Assembly (NCBI GenBank): GCA_963797485.1
Contig: CAWCPF010000003.1
Location: 682,001 to 746,000, forward strand
Length of the DNA stretch: 64,000 nucleotides
From: CAWAND01 sp963797485
Lineage (GTDB): Bacteria; Chloroflexota; Anaerolineae; Anaerolineales; E44-bin32
Reading direction: 5' to 3'
Shown: one piece after another, positions 1 through 9,010 of the stretch
Position numbering within the stretch: position 1 is the first letter of the stretch
Layout: each line of letters starts with the position of its first letter
The notes under the pieces: model-generated
The model's input: the letters and a program-made list of their open reading frames with translations, nothing else
Told to the model about the DNA's origin: nothing
Database searches by the model: none
Position numbers and translations under genes: made by a program

Positions 1-1
1 C

Positions 2-748
2 CTGGGTTTCATGGTGTGGGGACACCACATGTTTGTGTCCGGCCAGTCGCCCTACGCCAGCACCGTGTTTTCATTCCTGAGTTTTGTCGTGGCGGTCCCG
101 TCAGCGGTGAAAGTCTTCAACTGGATCGCCACGTTGAACAAGGGACGGATTGCATTTCAAACTCCGATGCTGTATGCGCTGGGTTTCATCGGACTGTTTA
201 CCGTGGGTGGTCTGACCGGGGTCATGCTGGCTTCGCTGGCCTTCGACGTGCACGTGACCGATACGTACTTTGTGGTGGCTCATTTCCACTACATCATGGT
301 TGGATCGACGGTCATGGCCTTCTTGGGGGGCATGCATTATTGGTTCCCCAAGATCACCGGAAAGATGTACCCGGAGATGTGGGGCAGGTTTGCAGCCATC
401 ATCATCTTCGTCGGGTTCAACCTGACGTTCTTCCCACAGTTCATCCTGGGCTTGAATGGCATGCCCCGGCGCTACTATGCGTATCCGGACCAGTTCCAGG
501 TCCTGAACGTGGCTTCAACTGCGGGGGCATCCATTTTGGCCATCGGCTACATCCTGCCGGTGGTCTACTTGGTGTGGTCGATCTTCAAGGGCGCGCCAGC
601 GCCCGACAATCCGTGGGGCTCGCCAAGTCTGGAGTGGCAGACCAGCTCACCGCCTCCGAAAGACAATTTCGACGAAACCCCGGTTGTGACCCACGAGGCC
701 TACTACTACCCGCCGGAGGGGCGGGCCGAAGGAGCCCTGGATGGCTGA
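2..748 (+). CDS. coxA: Cytochrome c oxidase subunit I, C-terminal part (truncated by window start)
   Basis: This is the C-terminal part of the catalytic subunit of a haem-copper oxidase, the membrane enzyme that reduces O2 and pumps protons. The frame is open from base 2, so the N-terminus lies outside the window. Visible hallmarks are the CuB-ligand motif WGHHMF near the start and HVTDTYFVVAHFHYIM, which carries the haem-ligand histidines, followed by further hydrophobic helices. The C-terminal tail is long and proline-rich, as in caa3-type enzymes. The stop codon overlaps the start of coxC by 8 nt, so the two are translationally coupled. Confidence 0.95.
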   Translation: MGFMVWGHHMFVSGQSPYASTVFSFLSFVVAVPSAVKVFNWIATLNKGRIAFQTPMLYALGFIGLFTVGGLTGVMLASLAFDVHVTDTYFVVAHFHYIMVGSTVMAFLGGMHYWFPKITGKMYPEMWGRFAAIIIFVGFNLTFFPQFILGLNGMPRRYYAYPDQFQVLNVASTAGASILAIGYILPVVYLVWSIFKGAPAPDNPWGSPSLEWQTSSPPPKDNFDETPVVTHEAYYYPPEGRAEGALDG

Positions 749-1386
749 GAGTCAACCCCTGGTCGCCCACCACTACGCGACCCTGGAACAGGAGCAGGCC
801 TCCGAGAAGCTGGGGATGTGGGTGTTCCTGGCCACGGAAGTGCTGTTCTTCGGGGGACTGTTCACGATCTATACCGTCTATCGCATCATCTTTCCGGACG
901 CCTGGGACTTGGGCAGCCGGATGCTTGATCTGAACCTGGGAACGCTGAATACCGGGGTGCTGCTTGACCAGCAGCCTGACGATGGCCCTGTCTCTCCATG
1001 CGGCTCAGTCCGGCAAGCGGTGGACCCAGGTTATCTTCCTCCTGCTGACCGCCACACTGGGGACAGTCTTCCTGGGGGTCAAGGGCTTCGAGTATTTCCA
1101 CAAGTTCCAGGAGCATTTGCTGCCGGGATTCGGCTTCCAACTCCCGGCCGGACTGCCTGAGCAGACGGGTCTATTCCTCAAGTTGTATCTCGTCATGACG
1201 GCCCTGCACGCGTTCCACCTGCTGGTTGGGATCTCCTTGGTGCTGGTGCTGGCGGTCTTCGCCGGGTTGGGCCGGTTCACGGCTCGAAAGCACTCCCCGG
1301 TTGAACTGATCGGCTTGTACTGGCACTTTGTCGATATTGTCTGGATCTTCCTGTTCCCGCTGCTCTACCTGATAGATAGAAGCTGA
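741..1386 (+). CDS. coxC: Cytochrome c oxidase subunit III (one apparent frameshift)
   Basis: Subunit III is a membrane protein that stabilises the oxidase core. The N-terminal part (ASEKLGMWVFLATEVLFFGG) reads from ATG 741. The rest (GFEYFHKFQEH, LKLYLVMTALHAFHLLVG, IGLYWHFVDIVWIFLFPLLY) continues in the +1 frame to the stop at 1384-1386. Removing one T of the TT at 964-965 gives a continuous 214-residue protein of normal length, joining GVLL to TSSLTMALS. The break is probably a base-calling insertion. The start overlaps coxA and the stop overlaps the next start (TGATG). Confidence 0.9.
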
Positions 1387-1685
1387 TGGACCACACACAC
1401 ACCTCCGTGCGACCGCTGGTGCTGACGTTCCTGGGATTGATGGTGCTGCTGGCGCTGACCGTCTGGGGTTCGTTCCTGAATGTTGGCGCGTGGCGGGCGA
1501 CGGTTGCGGTCATCGTTGCCATTGCCAAGGCGTTGCTGGTGATGATCTTCTTCATGCATCTGAGGTCCAGCGAACGCGTCACCTGGCTGGCGGCCGGAGC
1601 AGGCTTCCTCTGGCTGTCCATCCTGCTGGTGCTCACCATCGGTGATTTCGTGGCCCGGGGGCCCCTGGCGCCATTGGGTTTTTGA
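1386..1685 (+). CDS. coxD: Cytochrome c oxidase subunit IV (caa3-type, small membrane subunit)
   Basis: This 99-residue protein has three predicted membrane helices (about residues 9-28, 38-58 and 68-88) and the motif AKALLVMIFFMHLRSS. That motif is typical of the short subunit IV in caa3-type oxidases (COG5605/CtaF-like). It starts inside the coxC stop codon (TGATG) and closes the oxidase operon. A His-rich start (MDHTHTS) precedes the first helix. The family assignment rests on the motif plus position; the exact role of this subunit in assembly is not visible here. Confidence 0.85.
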   Translation: MDHTHTSVRPLVLTFLGLMVLLALTVWGSFLNVGAWRATVAVIVAIAKALLVMIFFMHLRSSERVTWLAAGAGFLWLSILLVLTIGDFVARGPLAPLGF

Positions 1686-1726
1686 CCGCCAGTTCGACCC
1701 TGCGAGGGAGCGAGCACGGCCATAGG

Positions 1727-1732
1727 TATAAT
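1727..1732 (+). promoter_or_regulatory. Candidate -10 element upstream of gatB
   Basis: A perfect TATAAT lies 87 nt before the gatB start, in the gap after the oxidase operon. No convincing -35 box sits 16-18 bp upstream, so only the -10 is supported. Confidence 0.4.
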
Positions 1733-1818
1733 GTGGCCGTGTTTTGATTCCAGGCGACCCCTGCGCGCCTGCCGGGCCGCGACTCTTGCACATTCCATCG
1801 CTCAGAATCTGAGGCGCG

Positions 1819-3258
1819 ATGCCGGATTACGAAGCCATCATCGGGTTGGAAACCCACATCCAACTCAACACACACAGCAAGATCTTCTGCAGCTGCAAGG
1901 CGGATTCTTGGGGTGATCCCGCCAACACCAACATTTGTCCCGTATGCTGTGGACTTCCGGGTGTGCTACCGACCTTAAATCGCGCGGCAGTTGATAAGGC
2001 CGTCCTGCTGGCGGCAGCCATGCAGGCCGATTCGATCCAGACCCAATCTTACTTCGCCCGCAAGAATTACTTCTATCCGGACCTCCCCAAGGGCTACCAG
2101 ATCAGTCAGTACGACGAGCCCCTCGCTCGAGGCGGCCATTTGGACCTGCCGCTTGCCGATGGCCAGCTGCTGAATGTCCGAATTGCCAAACTTCATCTGG
2201 AGGAAGACGCCGGCAAGACCCTAAAAGAAAGCGGACGGCGGCTGATTGACTTTAATCGCTGTGGTGTCCCGCTGGTGGAGATGGTGACCGAGCCGGACTT
2301 GCGCTCGGCGGACCATGCGGCACAGTACCTTATCCGACTGCGCCAGATCCTGCGTTGGCTGGACATCTCCGAGGGGGATATGGAGAAGGGGCAGCTTCGC
2401 TGCGACGCCAACGTGTCAATCCGGGAAATTGGGGATCAGGGACTGAATCCCAAGACTGAAATCAAGAATGTGAATTCGATCGACGCCGTGCGCCAAGCTG
2501 TGCAAACCGAGATTGAGCGCCAGATACGAGAGGTCGCAGCCGGCGGGAGGATCGAATCCTGGACGTTGAATTGGGACGAGGACGCGGGCCGGCTGCGCAA
2601 GATGCGATCCAAAGAGACCGAGGCGGACTACCGTTATTTCCGCGAGCCTGACCTACTTCCGATCGAATTGAATGCGGAATGGAAGAATTCGATCCTCAGG
2701 CATCTACCCGAGCTTCCGCTGGCCAGGCGCCGAAGGTTCATCGAGCAATATGAGCTCCCCGAATACGATGCCGAAATCTTGACCGAAGAACGCAGCCTGG
2801 CGGATTACTTCGAAGCAGCCGTGGAAGCCGATCGACTAGACCCGAAAGCGGTCTCCAATTGGCTGATGAACGATGTGCTGCGGATGATGCGTGATTCGCG
2901 CCGGACGGCAGCCGACTTGGTCCTGAGGCCGGAGCACTTGTCTCAGATCATCGGCATGGTTGCTCGCGAGGAAATCACCGCCAACACCGGCAAAGCGCTG
3001 TTGGAGAAGGTCGATGCCAGCGGCCGATCTCCGACAGACATCGTGGCGGCCGAGGGTCTGGCTCAGGTCGCGGATCGTGACTCTCTGGAGGAGCTGGCCA
3101 AGCAGATTATCGAGGCCAATCCGGAACAATTGGCCACTTACCGTGCGGGCAAGACGACGGTGGTGGGGTGGTTTGTCGGCCAACTCATGCGGCAGACGCA
3201 GGGGAAGGCTCATCCGCAGACTGCTCGCCAGGTCTTCGAGGACCTGTTGTCTGAATGA
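1819..3258 (+). CDS. gatB: Aspartyl/glutamyl-tRNA(Asn/Gln) amidotransferase subunit B
   Basis: GatB is the tRNA-binding and kinase subunit of the GatCAB complex. GatCAB converts Glu-tRNA(Gln) or Asp-tRNA(Asn) into the amide forms in the cytoplasm. The 479-residue length is normal. The N-terminus has YEAIIGLETHIQL and the Cys-rich stretch CPVCCGLPGVLPTLNR. The conserved block SEGDMEKGQLRCDANVSIR lies near residues 185-203, and the C-terminal YqeY-like tail ends in QTARQVFEDLL. The gene stands alone here, without gatA or gatC, which is common. Its stop overlaps the start of the acetyltransferase gene by 4 nt. Confidence 0.97.
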   Translation: MPDYEAIIGLETHIQLNTHSKIFCSCKADSWGDPANTNICPVCCGLPGVLPTLNRAAVDKAVLLAAAMQADSIQTQSYFARKNYFYPDLPKGYQISQYDEPLARGGHLDLPLADGQLLNVRIAKLHLEEDAGKTLKESGRRLIDFNRCGVPLVEMVTEPDLRSADHAAQYLIRLRQILRWLDISEGDMEKGQLRCDANVSIREIGDQGLNPKTEIKNVNSIDAVRQAVQTEIERQIREVAAGGRIESWTLNWDEDAGRLRKMRSKETEADYRYFREPDLLPIELNAEWKNSILRHLPELPLARRRRFIEQYELPEYDAEILTEERSLADYFEAAVEADRLDPKAVSNWLMNDVLRMMRDSRRTAADLVLRPEHLSQIIGMVAREEITANTGKALLEKVDASGRSPTDIVAAEGLAQVADRDSLEELAKQIIEANPEQLATYRAGKTTVVGWFVGQLMRQTQGKAHPQTARQVFEDLLSE

Positions 3259-3758
3259 CCAGGCCAATTCGGCCGGACGGTGACGTCTCGTTGCGTCCAG
3301 CAAAGCAATCCGATCAAAGGCTGGTCAAGACACTGATCCGGGCCGAGGGGCTGAACCCGATGGGCCTGGACTGGCACCATTTCTGGCTGGCCGAGACGGC
3401 TGACGGTCGGGTCATTGGCTGCGGACAGGTGAAACCGCATTCAGACGGGTCGCGCGAGCTCGCTTCGCTGGTGGTCCTCCCTGCGTGGAGACAACGCGGC
3501 GTGGCCGGGATGTTGATTGGCAAGCTGAAAGAGTTGGCCGGGACCCCGCTGTGGCTCACCTGCCGGTCCAGCCTGGTGGGTTTCTATGAAAAGTTCGCCT
3601 TCATAGAGATCACTGAGGATGCGGCTCTGCCGCCTTACTTCCGCCGCTTGCGCCGGGCAGCCAAGCTCTTCCTGGCGCTGGCCCGGGCGCAGGAACATCT
3701 GGCCATCATGGTTTGGGACACCGGTCGAGGCGCCCCGAGGCATGCGGACCGGGATTAG
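3255..3758 (+). CDS. GNAT-family N-acetyltransferase
   Basis: This 167-residue protein carries a GNAT fold that transfers an acetyl group from acetyl-CoA to an amine. The acetyl-CoA-binding signature is visible as LASLVVLPAWRQRGVAGMLI (about residues 72-91), with the usual R/Q-x-x-G-x-A pattern. The later LVGFYEKFAF segment matches the conserved YxxxGF-type motif. It is translationally coupled to gatB (ATGA overlap) and its stop codon overlaps the stop of the convergent lipoprotein gene. The substrate is unknown. Confidence 0.85.
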   Translation: MTRPIRPDGDVSLRPAKQSDQRLVKTLIRAEGLNPMGLDWHHFWLAETADGRVIGCGQVKPHSDGSRELASLVVLPAWRQRGVAGMLIGKLKELAGTPLWLTCRSSLVGFYEKFAFIEITEDAALPPYFRRLRRAAKLFLALARAQEHLAIMVWDTGRGAPRHADRD

Positions 3759-5128
3759 GGCGGCGGTGCAAAGTCGTAGGTGACGAAATCGCCGGCAGGC
3801 GAGGCAAGCACCTGCAGCCCACTGCCGGGCATGGATAGGCGAAGCGTCCACGCGCCGAACGAACCCCCCAAATAGATGAAGGTATCGTCATCCAGCCACC
3901 GGAGGTCCGTCCCCTGACCGACGGGGATGCGCGGCGCCTCGGGCACGCCCACATACAGCTCAGATGCGCCGGAGGCATACGCGAACCGCACGCCATTGGG
4001 TGACCAGCCTTGGAAGCGCGCACTGCCCTGATCATAGACACCCAGGCCCAAGCTGTCTGGATGGGCGAGGAGCATGTTGGGCGGCGCGCCGTTTCCGGCC
4101 CCCGGCCGGAGGAATCCAACCCAATCGAGGTTGGGTGACAGGCTGGGATCCGCCCCGGTCTGGATGAAGAAGAAATCGCCTGCCATGGTCCCCAGCTGCG
4201 TGGCAAGGCCATCCGGGGATGAGACGGACCATATCGTGCCGGTCACCCGCGGGGCAAGCGGATCTTCAGAACTGATGGCCACCCCGAAATGAGAAGAATC
4301 GGGACTCCACACCGGCTGCGCATAGTACTGATATTCGCTGTAGGTGATCACCGGCGTGTAGCTTATGACGTTGGCGTGCATGTCGCTACCGTCGATAGCG
4401 GCCAGACTCACGGAATCCGGCCGGATGATTGCCATGTGGCCGCCATCCGGCGAGAGGCTGAACGCGCCTCCCAAATCAGCGGCGAGAATGGTCTCCAGCG
4501 ACCCGGTGTCCGTGTTAAGCCGAAGCAGGTCATTTCGGTTGAAGACCCCGGGGCCTTCTGCCAACGCACTGGAATTCAGCAGAAGCTGATGCGTACCGGG
4601 AATGAAGCCGATCTCCGCGATGTTGCTGTGCACAAAATCCTGAAGGGGATACAGTCCGTCGATCTGGTCCGCTGTCAGCAGCGCCGAGTCCCCGGAGCCG
4701 TCGCGATGCACCACCCGGATTTCCGGCGGCGAGGGCTGGTTGGCTGGGCGCCGCAGGTACACGATGCGTTCGCCATCGCTCGAGATCAACACCCTTGCGG
4801 CGTCGCCGGTGCTGGTCAGTTGGGCTGCGAGAGATTGGCCGTCGATAATCCACACGTTGCCTCCATCCGTGTACACAATGCGCAGCACTGGCGACGGAGG
4901 GAAGGGTCCGGCCTCGGTCGGGGCCGTCGTCGGGGTGGGGGGCTCTGAAGCGGAGGCGGCTGCGGCGGTCGGGGTGCCTGTCTCAACAGCCTGGGCCGGC
5001 GCCAGCGCCGTCAGGGTGGCGGCCACACCGGTCGCCAAAGCCTGGCCTTCAACCGTTGGCGTGGCGGGGGGCAGGGAACAGGCCAGGCTTGCGGCTGCCA
5101 CTAGTCCGGCAAACATCCAGACTCTCAT
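3755..5128 (-). CDS. PD40/TolB-like repeat lipoprotein
   Basis: This is a predicted exported lipoprotein of 457 residues. The signal peptide ends in the lipobox ASLAC, followed by a low-complexity Pro/Thr/Ala linker of the kind seen in Anaerolineae envelope proteins. After that come repeated beta-propeller blades with motifs such as ISSDGERIVYLR, FSLSPDGGHMAII, PVWSPDSSHFGVAI and GWSPNGVRFAYAS, which belong to the WD40-like PD40 family. The start at 5128 (MRVWMFAGL) is preferred over one 10 codons upstream, because it gives a clean signal peptide and leaves the TGTGA/TCACA palindrome just upstream of the gene. Function is unknown; sugar or peptidoglycan binding is typical for the fold. Confidence 0.8.
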   Translation of the reverse strand: MRVWMFAGLVAAASLACSLPPATPTVEGQALATGVAATLTALAPAQAVETGTPTAAAASASEPPTPTTAPTEAGPFPPSPVLRIVYTDGGNVWIIDGQSLAAQLTSTGDAARVLISSDGERIVYLRRPANQPSPPEIRVVHRDGSGDSALLTADQIDGLYPLQDFVHSNIAEIGFIPGTHQLLLNSSALAEGPGVFNRNDLLRLNTDTGSLETILAADLGGAFSLSPDGGHMAIIRPDSVSLAAIDGSDMHANVISYTPVITYSEYQYYAQPVWSPDSSHFGVAISSEDPLAPRVTGTIWSVSSPDGLATQLGTMAGDFFFIQTGADPSLSPNLDWVGFLRPGAGNGAPPNMLLAHPDSLGLGVYDQGSARFQGWSPNGVRFAYASGASELYVGVPEAPRIPVGQGTDLRWLDDDTFIYLGGSFGAWTLRLSMPGSGLQVLASPAGDFVTYDFAPPP

Positions 5129-5143
5129 CAAGGCCTCCCGATA

Positions 5144-5159
5144 TGTGAAAAACTTCACA
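5144..5159. promoter_or_regulatory. CRP/FNR-like palindrome TGTGA-N6-TCACA
   Basis: A perfect TGTGA-AAAACT-TCACA inverted repeat lies 16 bp upstream of the lipoprotein start at 5128. It matches the consensus bound by CRP/FNR-family regulators. Similar sites occur at 20329 and 30387. Binding is inferred. Confidence 0.5.
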
Positions 5160-5262
5160 AATTGGATGCAAACTACCAGGCGGCTATTCTACCGTAGGCT
5201 GCCGCCGCACGATACGCCGGTTTGAAGGCGACGGCTGGGAGGCGAATGGGTGGGTGGACTGC

Positions 5263-6111
5263 TCAGTCGTAAGTGTAGAAACCCCGACCGGACTTCCTTC
5301 CGAGGCGGCCGGCGTCCACCATCTTGCGCAGCAGCGGCGCCGGGCGGTACTTGTCATCCCCCAGATCGCGCTGCAGCACCTCCATCACGTACAGGACCAC
5401 ATCCAACCCAATCAGATCGCACAGGGTGAGAGGACCCATCGGGTAATTCATCCCGAGCTTCATAACCGTATCGATGGCCTCGGGGGTGCCCACATGGTCC
5501 TGGAGGGCGAAGATGGCCTCGTTGATCATCGGGCATAGGATCCGATTGGAGATGAAGCCCGGCGAATCGAGAGCCTCGACCGGCTCCTTGCCCATCCTTC
5601 GGCCGACGTCTGTGACCGTTTGGGTGGTCTCATCCGAAGTCGCCAGACCGCGCACGACCTCGAGCAGTTTCATCATGGGGACCGGGTTGAAAAAGTGCAT
5701 CCCGACCACCCGATCCGCTCGGCGCGTGGCGGCGCCGATGCGTGTGATCGAAATCGAGGATGTGTTCGTGGCCAGGATGGCCCCCTCCGGGGCGGCCCGG
5801 TCAAGCCTCTTGAACAGGTCGAGCTTGAGGTCAGGGTTTTCGGTGGCAGCCTCGATCACCAGGTCCGCTTGGCCGACAGCTTCGAGATCCAGGCTGGTAG
5901 GCACATCCAGGGCGGCCTGCTTCTGCTCTTCGGTGATGAGGCCCTTTTCGGCCAGGCGTGCCACGGATTTGGCGATCGCCTGCTTACCCCGTTCGATGGC
6001 TTCGGGGACAACGTCGGTCATGGTCACCGGGAAGCCTGAGACGGCCGCGGTTTGAGCAATGCCGTTGCCCATGGTGCCGGCGCCGACGACAACGATGGTG
6101 TTGGGTTGCAT
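5263..6111 (-). CDS. 3-hydroxybutyryl-CoA / 3-hydroxyacyl-CoA dehydrogenase
   Basis: The enzyme oxidises (S)-3-hydroxyacyl-CoA to 3-ketoacyl-CoA with NAD(P)+, or works in reverse. The 282-residue length fits the single-function short family (Hbd/PaaH). The N-terminal Rossmann motif is VVVGAGTMGNGIA (residues 7-19). NTSSISIT and the catalytic-His segment GMHFFNPVPMMKLLEVV follow. The C-terminal helical domain carries DSPGFISNRI and MGPLTLCDLIGLDV, ending in GRKSGRGFYTYD. A GGAG ribosome site precedes the ATG. It lies downstream of the thiolase on the same strand, which implies consecutive steps of fatty-acid or butyrate-type metabolism. Confidence 0.95.
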   Translation of the reverse strand: MQPNTIVVVGAGTMGNGIAQTAAVSGFPVTMTDVVPEAIERGKQAIAKSVARLAEKGLITEEQKQAALDVPTSLDLEAVGQADLVIEAATENPDLKLDLFKRLDRAAPEGAILATNTSSISITRIGAATRRADRVVGMHFFNPVPMMKLLEVVRGLATSDETTQTVTDVGRRMGKEPVEALDSPGFISNRILCPMINEAIFALQDHVGTPEAIDTVMKLGMNYPMGPLTLCDLIGLDVVLYVMEVLQRDLGDDKYRPAPLLRKMVDAGRLGRKSGRGFYTYD

Positions 6112-6164
6112 GATGTGATTCTCCTGCGAGGTTGGTCGAACACGATCCGGCGCGAAGGCGCGCC

Positions 6165-7373
6165 TCAGGCCGTCTCAACAGCCAGCGCGACTGCCTCTCC
6201 GCCGCCCAGGCACAAGCTGGCTATTCCGCGACTGGCCGAGCGCGCCTGCAGGCCGTAGAGCAGGGTGGTGAGGATGCGCGCCCCGGTCGCGCCCAGGGGA
6301 TGGCCGAGGGCGATGGCGCCCCCATCGACGTTGACCTTCTCCCAGTCCCATCCCAGTTCGGCCATCGCCCGCCCGTTGCCCAGGACCTGGGCCGCGAAGG
6401 CCTCATTGAGCTCGATCAAGTCGACGTCCTTAAGGCTCCATCCAATCTTGGCCAACAGGCGCGGGATAGCGGCGGCCGGTGCAGTGAACATTTCGCGCGG
6501 CGGCACGGCGGCCTGAGCATACCCGACGATCCGCGCCATGGGCTGCAGGCCCTGGGCCTCCGCAAAGCTGCCCGATGCAAGCACCAGGGCCGCGGCGCCG
6601 TCGTTCAAGCCCGGGGCGTTGCCGGCCGTCACTCGCCCGGCCTCCTTGAAAGCGGGTTTCAGGGCCGCCAATCTCTCCAGGGACGTGTCGCGGCGCGGAC
6701 CTTCATCAGTGTCAAAAAGATGGGGTCCGGCTTTCCCGTCGGGAACCTCAATGGGCAGGATTTCGGGCTGGAATCGGCCGGCATCGATGGCCGCCAGCGC
6801 CCGCTGATGGCTCTCCCACGAATACCGATCCATGGACTCACGCGTCACTTCGAACTCGTCTGCGATCCACTCGGCGGCCATGCCCATGGACCAGTCTTCG
6901 AAGGGGTCCCACAGACCATCGTGGAGCAGCACGTCCTCCAGTTTGGCGTCGCCGTAGCGCAGCCCGTTCCGGGCGCGAATGAGATGCGGGGTGTTGCTCA
7001 TGCTCTCCATGCCGCCGGCCACGATCAGATCGGCGTCGCCGGCGCGGATGGCTTGAGAGGCGATCATGGCCGCCTTGAGTCCCGAACCGCACACTTTGTT
7101 CAAAGTGGTGGCGCCAACCGTGGGAGGCAAACCGGATCGAATGGCGGCTTGCCGGGCGGGTGCCTGGCCAAGGCCGGCCGACACGACATTGCCCATCAGC
7201 ACTTCATCAATCTGATCGGGCGCCTTAATCCCGGCGCGGCGGACAGCCTCACGCACGACGCTGGCGCCCAGGTCGGTTGCCGAGAGCGGGGCCAGCCCGC
7301 CCTGGAAACGGCCAATGGGGGTCCGCACGGCGCTCAAGATGACAGGCTGGCGATCGTGATGGTTGGAAGGCAT
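6165..7373 (-). CDS. Acetyl-CoA acetyltransferase (thiolase)
   Basis: This thiolase interconverts acetyl-CoA and acetoacetyl-CoA or longer 3-ketoacyl-CoAs. The 402-residue length is normal. The nucleophilic Cys sits in NKVCGSGLKA near residue 93. Later landmarks are NDGAAALVLASG, the catalytic-His block AIALGHPLGATGAR, and the C-terminal proton-donor Cys in ASLCLGGGEA. ATG 7373 is chosen over the GTG two codons upstream. It sits between the HIT gene and 3-hydroxyacyl-CoA dehydrogenase, so the three are probably cotranscribed. Whether it acts in synthesis or degradation cannot be told from sequence. Confidence 0.95.
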   Translation of the reverse strand: MPSNHHDRQPVILSAVRTPIGRFQGGLAPLSATDLGASVVREAVRRAGIKAPDQIDEVLMGNVVSAGLGQAPARQAAIRSGLPPTVGATTLNKVCGSGLKAAMIASQAIRAGDADLIVAGGMESMSNTPHLIRARNGLRYGDAKLEDVLLHDGLWDPFEDWSMGMAAEWIADEFEVTRESMDRYSWESHQRALAAIDAGRFQPEILPIEVPDGKAGPHLFDTDEGPRRDTSLERLAALKPAFKEAGRVTAGNAPGLNDGAAALVLASGSFAEAQGLQPMARIVGYAQAAVPPREMFTAPAAAIPRLLAKIGWSLKDVDLIELNEAFAAQVLGNGRAMAELGWDWEKVNVDGGAIALGHPLGATGARILTTLLYGLQARSASRGIASLCLGGGEAVALAVETA

Positions 7374-7407
7374 GTTCACCCTCGGAGTTGGCTGGTGGGC
7401 CCGGAAT

Positions 7408-7890
7408 TCAGGTCCATGCCTGCTGAAGCCTGGCGTAGCTGTCGTTCAACGACTCAGGCAGGACACGCGTGTCCGCTAGGGCGGTCATGAAGTTGGTGTC
7501 TCCGTCCCAGCGCGGGACCACATGAATGTGGACGTGCTCGGCCACGCCGGCGCCGGCCGAGCGGCCGATGTTCATGCCCAAGTTGAAATTGGCTGCCCCA
7601 TACGCCTGGCGCAGCGCTGCCAGGCAGCGGTTGGACAACTGCAGCAGTTCCAACAGGGTTTCGTCGTCGAGCGCTTCGAGACTGGGTTCATGGGCGTGAG
7701 GGACGACCATCATGTGCCCGCTGGTGTAGGGGTAGCGATTGAGGATCACGAACGCCCGAGGTCCGCGTAGCAGGATCAGATTCCCGGGACCATCCGTCTG
7801 GCCTAAGGCCTGGCAGAAGATGCAGGCACCTTCATTCGGGCTTTCATTGACGTAGGTCATCCGCCACGGCGCCCAAAGGTGTTCAGTCAT
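7408..7890 (-). CDS. HIT-family nucleotide hydrolase/phosphorylase
   Basis: This is a 160-residue histidine-triad protein. The signature HVHIHVVPRW appears near residue 125, and the N-terminal CxxC-like segment ACIFCQAL resembles the zinc-binding start of the Ap4A phosphorylase/FHIT-like branch. Such enzymes cleave dinucleoside polyphosphates or nucleotide conjugates. It is the first gene of the minus-strand run HIT-thiolase-dehydrogenase, but no functional link to the other two is evident. A TACAAT hexamer lies 9 nt before the start codon, hinting at a very short leader. Confidence 0.9.
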   Translation of the reverse strand: MTEHLWAPWRMTYVNESPNEGACIFCQALGQTDGPGNLILLRGPRAFVILNRYPYTSGHMMVVPHAHEPSLEALDDETLLELLQLSNRCLAALRQAYGAANFNLGMNIGRSAGAGVAEHVHIHVVPRWDGDTNFMTALADTRVLPESLNDSYARLQQAWT

Positions 7891-7962
7891 CCGCCCGCGA
7901 TTGTAACATACGACCCTTTTCGGCCGAATGGCATGCAGCTTGCACCCGGGTAGAATGCCAAC

Positions 7963-8757
7963 ATGTTAACGGTTGAGAGACTGCGCGCCGGACTGCCTGT
8001 CGACGGGCTCGGAGAACCGCTGTATTTCTTTACCAGCATGGGCTCAACGAGCCAGTATGCGCGTGAATTGGCTGAGCAGCGTGCGCCGCACGGCACCCTG
8101 GTGGTGGCCGATGAGCAAACTGCCGGCCGGGGCCGCGGCGCCAACCGCTGGTCGACCCCTCCGCAAAGCGCCCTGGCGTTCAGCCTGGTGCTCCGGCCGG
8201 AGCACCTGCCGGCCTCCGACGTCGGGGGCCTGAACGCGCTCGGGGCTCTGGCGGTTGCGGAAGCGCTGGAAGCGCTGGGCGCCAAACCCAAGATCAAATG
8301 GCCGAATGACATCCTGCTCAAGAAAGCCAAAACAGCCGGAATCCTGACCGAAGCCGCCTGGCAGGGTGATCACCTGGATTACGCCGTGATTGGCGTGGGG
8401 GTCAACGTGCGCCCCAAATCAGTGCCCAATTCACGCGAGGTCAGCTTTCCCGCCACCTGCGTCGAATCGGCCACAGGCCTGGTGGTGGATCGGACGCATC
8501 TGCTGCTGGCCATACTGGAGAATCTGGCGCGCTGGTATCACAATCTGGGCAGCGCCAGCCTGGTCGAAGCTTGGGATCAACGTCTCGCCTATCGGAACAA
8601 GTGGGTCGGGGTGCAACTCCATTCAGGCGAGCAGCAAGGACGAGTGCGCGGGCTGACCCCTGAAGGCCTGCTCGAATTGGAGACCTCCGCCGGGGAGTCG
8701 CTGGTTGTCGGTGCCGAAGGGGCCGTGCTCAGGCCGATTGACAAGCCAGACGGGTAA
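7963..8757 (+). CDS. birA: Biotin--[acetyl-CoA-carboxylase] ligase
   Basis: This enzyme activates biotin as biotinyl-AMP and attaches it to the lysine of biotin carboxyl carrier proteins. The ATP/biotin-binding loop GRGRGANRWSTP is visible near residues 53-64, after the substrate-contacting segment FTSMGSTSQYA. KIKWPNDILL and IGVGVNV are further family motifs. The C-terminal small SH3-like domain ends the 264-residue protein. No N-terminal winged helix is present, so it is a monofunctional (class I) ligase without the repressor domain. It diverges from the HIT gene. Confidence 0.95.
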   Translation: MLTVERLRAGLPVDGLGEPLYFFTSMGSTSQYARELAEQRAPHGTLVVADEQTAGRGRGANRWSTPPQSALAFSLVLRPEHLPASDVGGLNALGALAVAEALEALGAKPKIKWPNDILLKKAKTAGILTEAAWQGDHLDYAVIGVGVNVRPKSVPNSREVSFPATCVESATGLVVDRTHLLLAILENLARWYHNLGSASLVEAWDQRLAYRNKWVGVQLHSGEQQGRVRGLTPEGLLELETSAGESLVVGAEGAVLRPIDKPDG

Positions 8758-8803
8758 AGTAGACTTGGAGCCTGGCCGCTGGCCGGCTCGGGAGGATGAG
8801 CGG

Positions 8804-9010
8804 ATGTATGACGATCTGAGAAACCTGACAGACAAAGAAGCCACCTTCGAGGAGCAGTCGCCCGAGTCCTACAAGGAACGGACCCTGCAGAAGCGGATGT
8901 TCGGCTTGACGGCCGGTCAGAGGCTGTTGCTCTCGTTTCTGCTGTTGGCCGCCGTGGTAGTGATGGGTCTGATGGTCCTGCTGGTGACGTCGAGGATCTG
9001 GCCCTACTGA
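8804..9010 (+). CDS. Small single-pass membrane protein, unknown function
   Basis: This is a 68-residue protein with a charged N-terminal half (DKEATFEEQSPESYKERT) and one hydrophobic helix near residues 43-62 (LLLSFLLLAAVVVMGLMVLL). ATG 8804 is chosen because it follows a GGAGGATGAGCGG stretch and removes an unlikely basic extension. It sits 46 bp after birA. No family is recognised. Its stop lies beside the corrected end of the convergent HD-GYP gene, which supports both being real. Confidence 0.6.
   Translation: MYDDLRNLTDKEATFEEQSPESYKERTLQKRMFGLTAGQRLLLSFLLLAAVVVMGLMVLLVTSRIWPY

Noticed and set aside
741..1386. Programmed +1 frameshifting in coxC, gyrA, folD and others
   Set aside because: There is no shared slippery motif, stop-codon context or stimulatory structure. 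The common property is one extra base in a short homopolymer, which fits base-calling error better.
8729..9003. C-terminal extension of the HD-GYP protein running antisense through the small membrane gene
   Set aside because: The text is Arg/His/Gln-rich and non-conserved. A single-base correction at 9076-9078 gives a sensible end next to the neighbouring stop.
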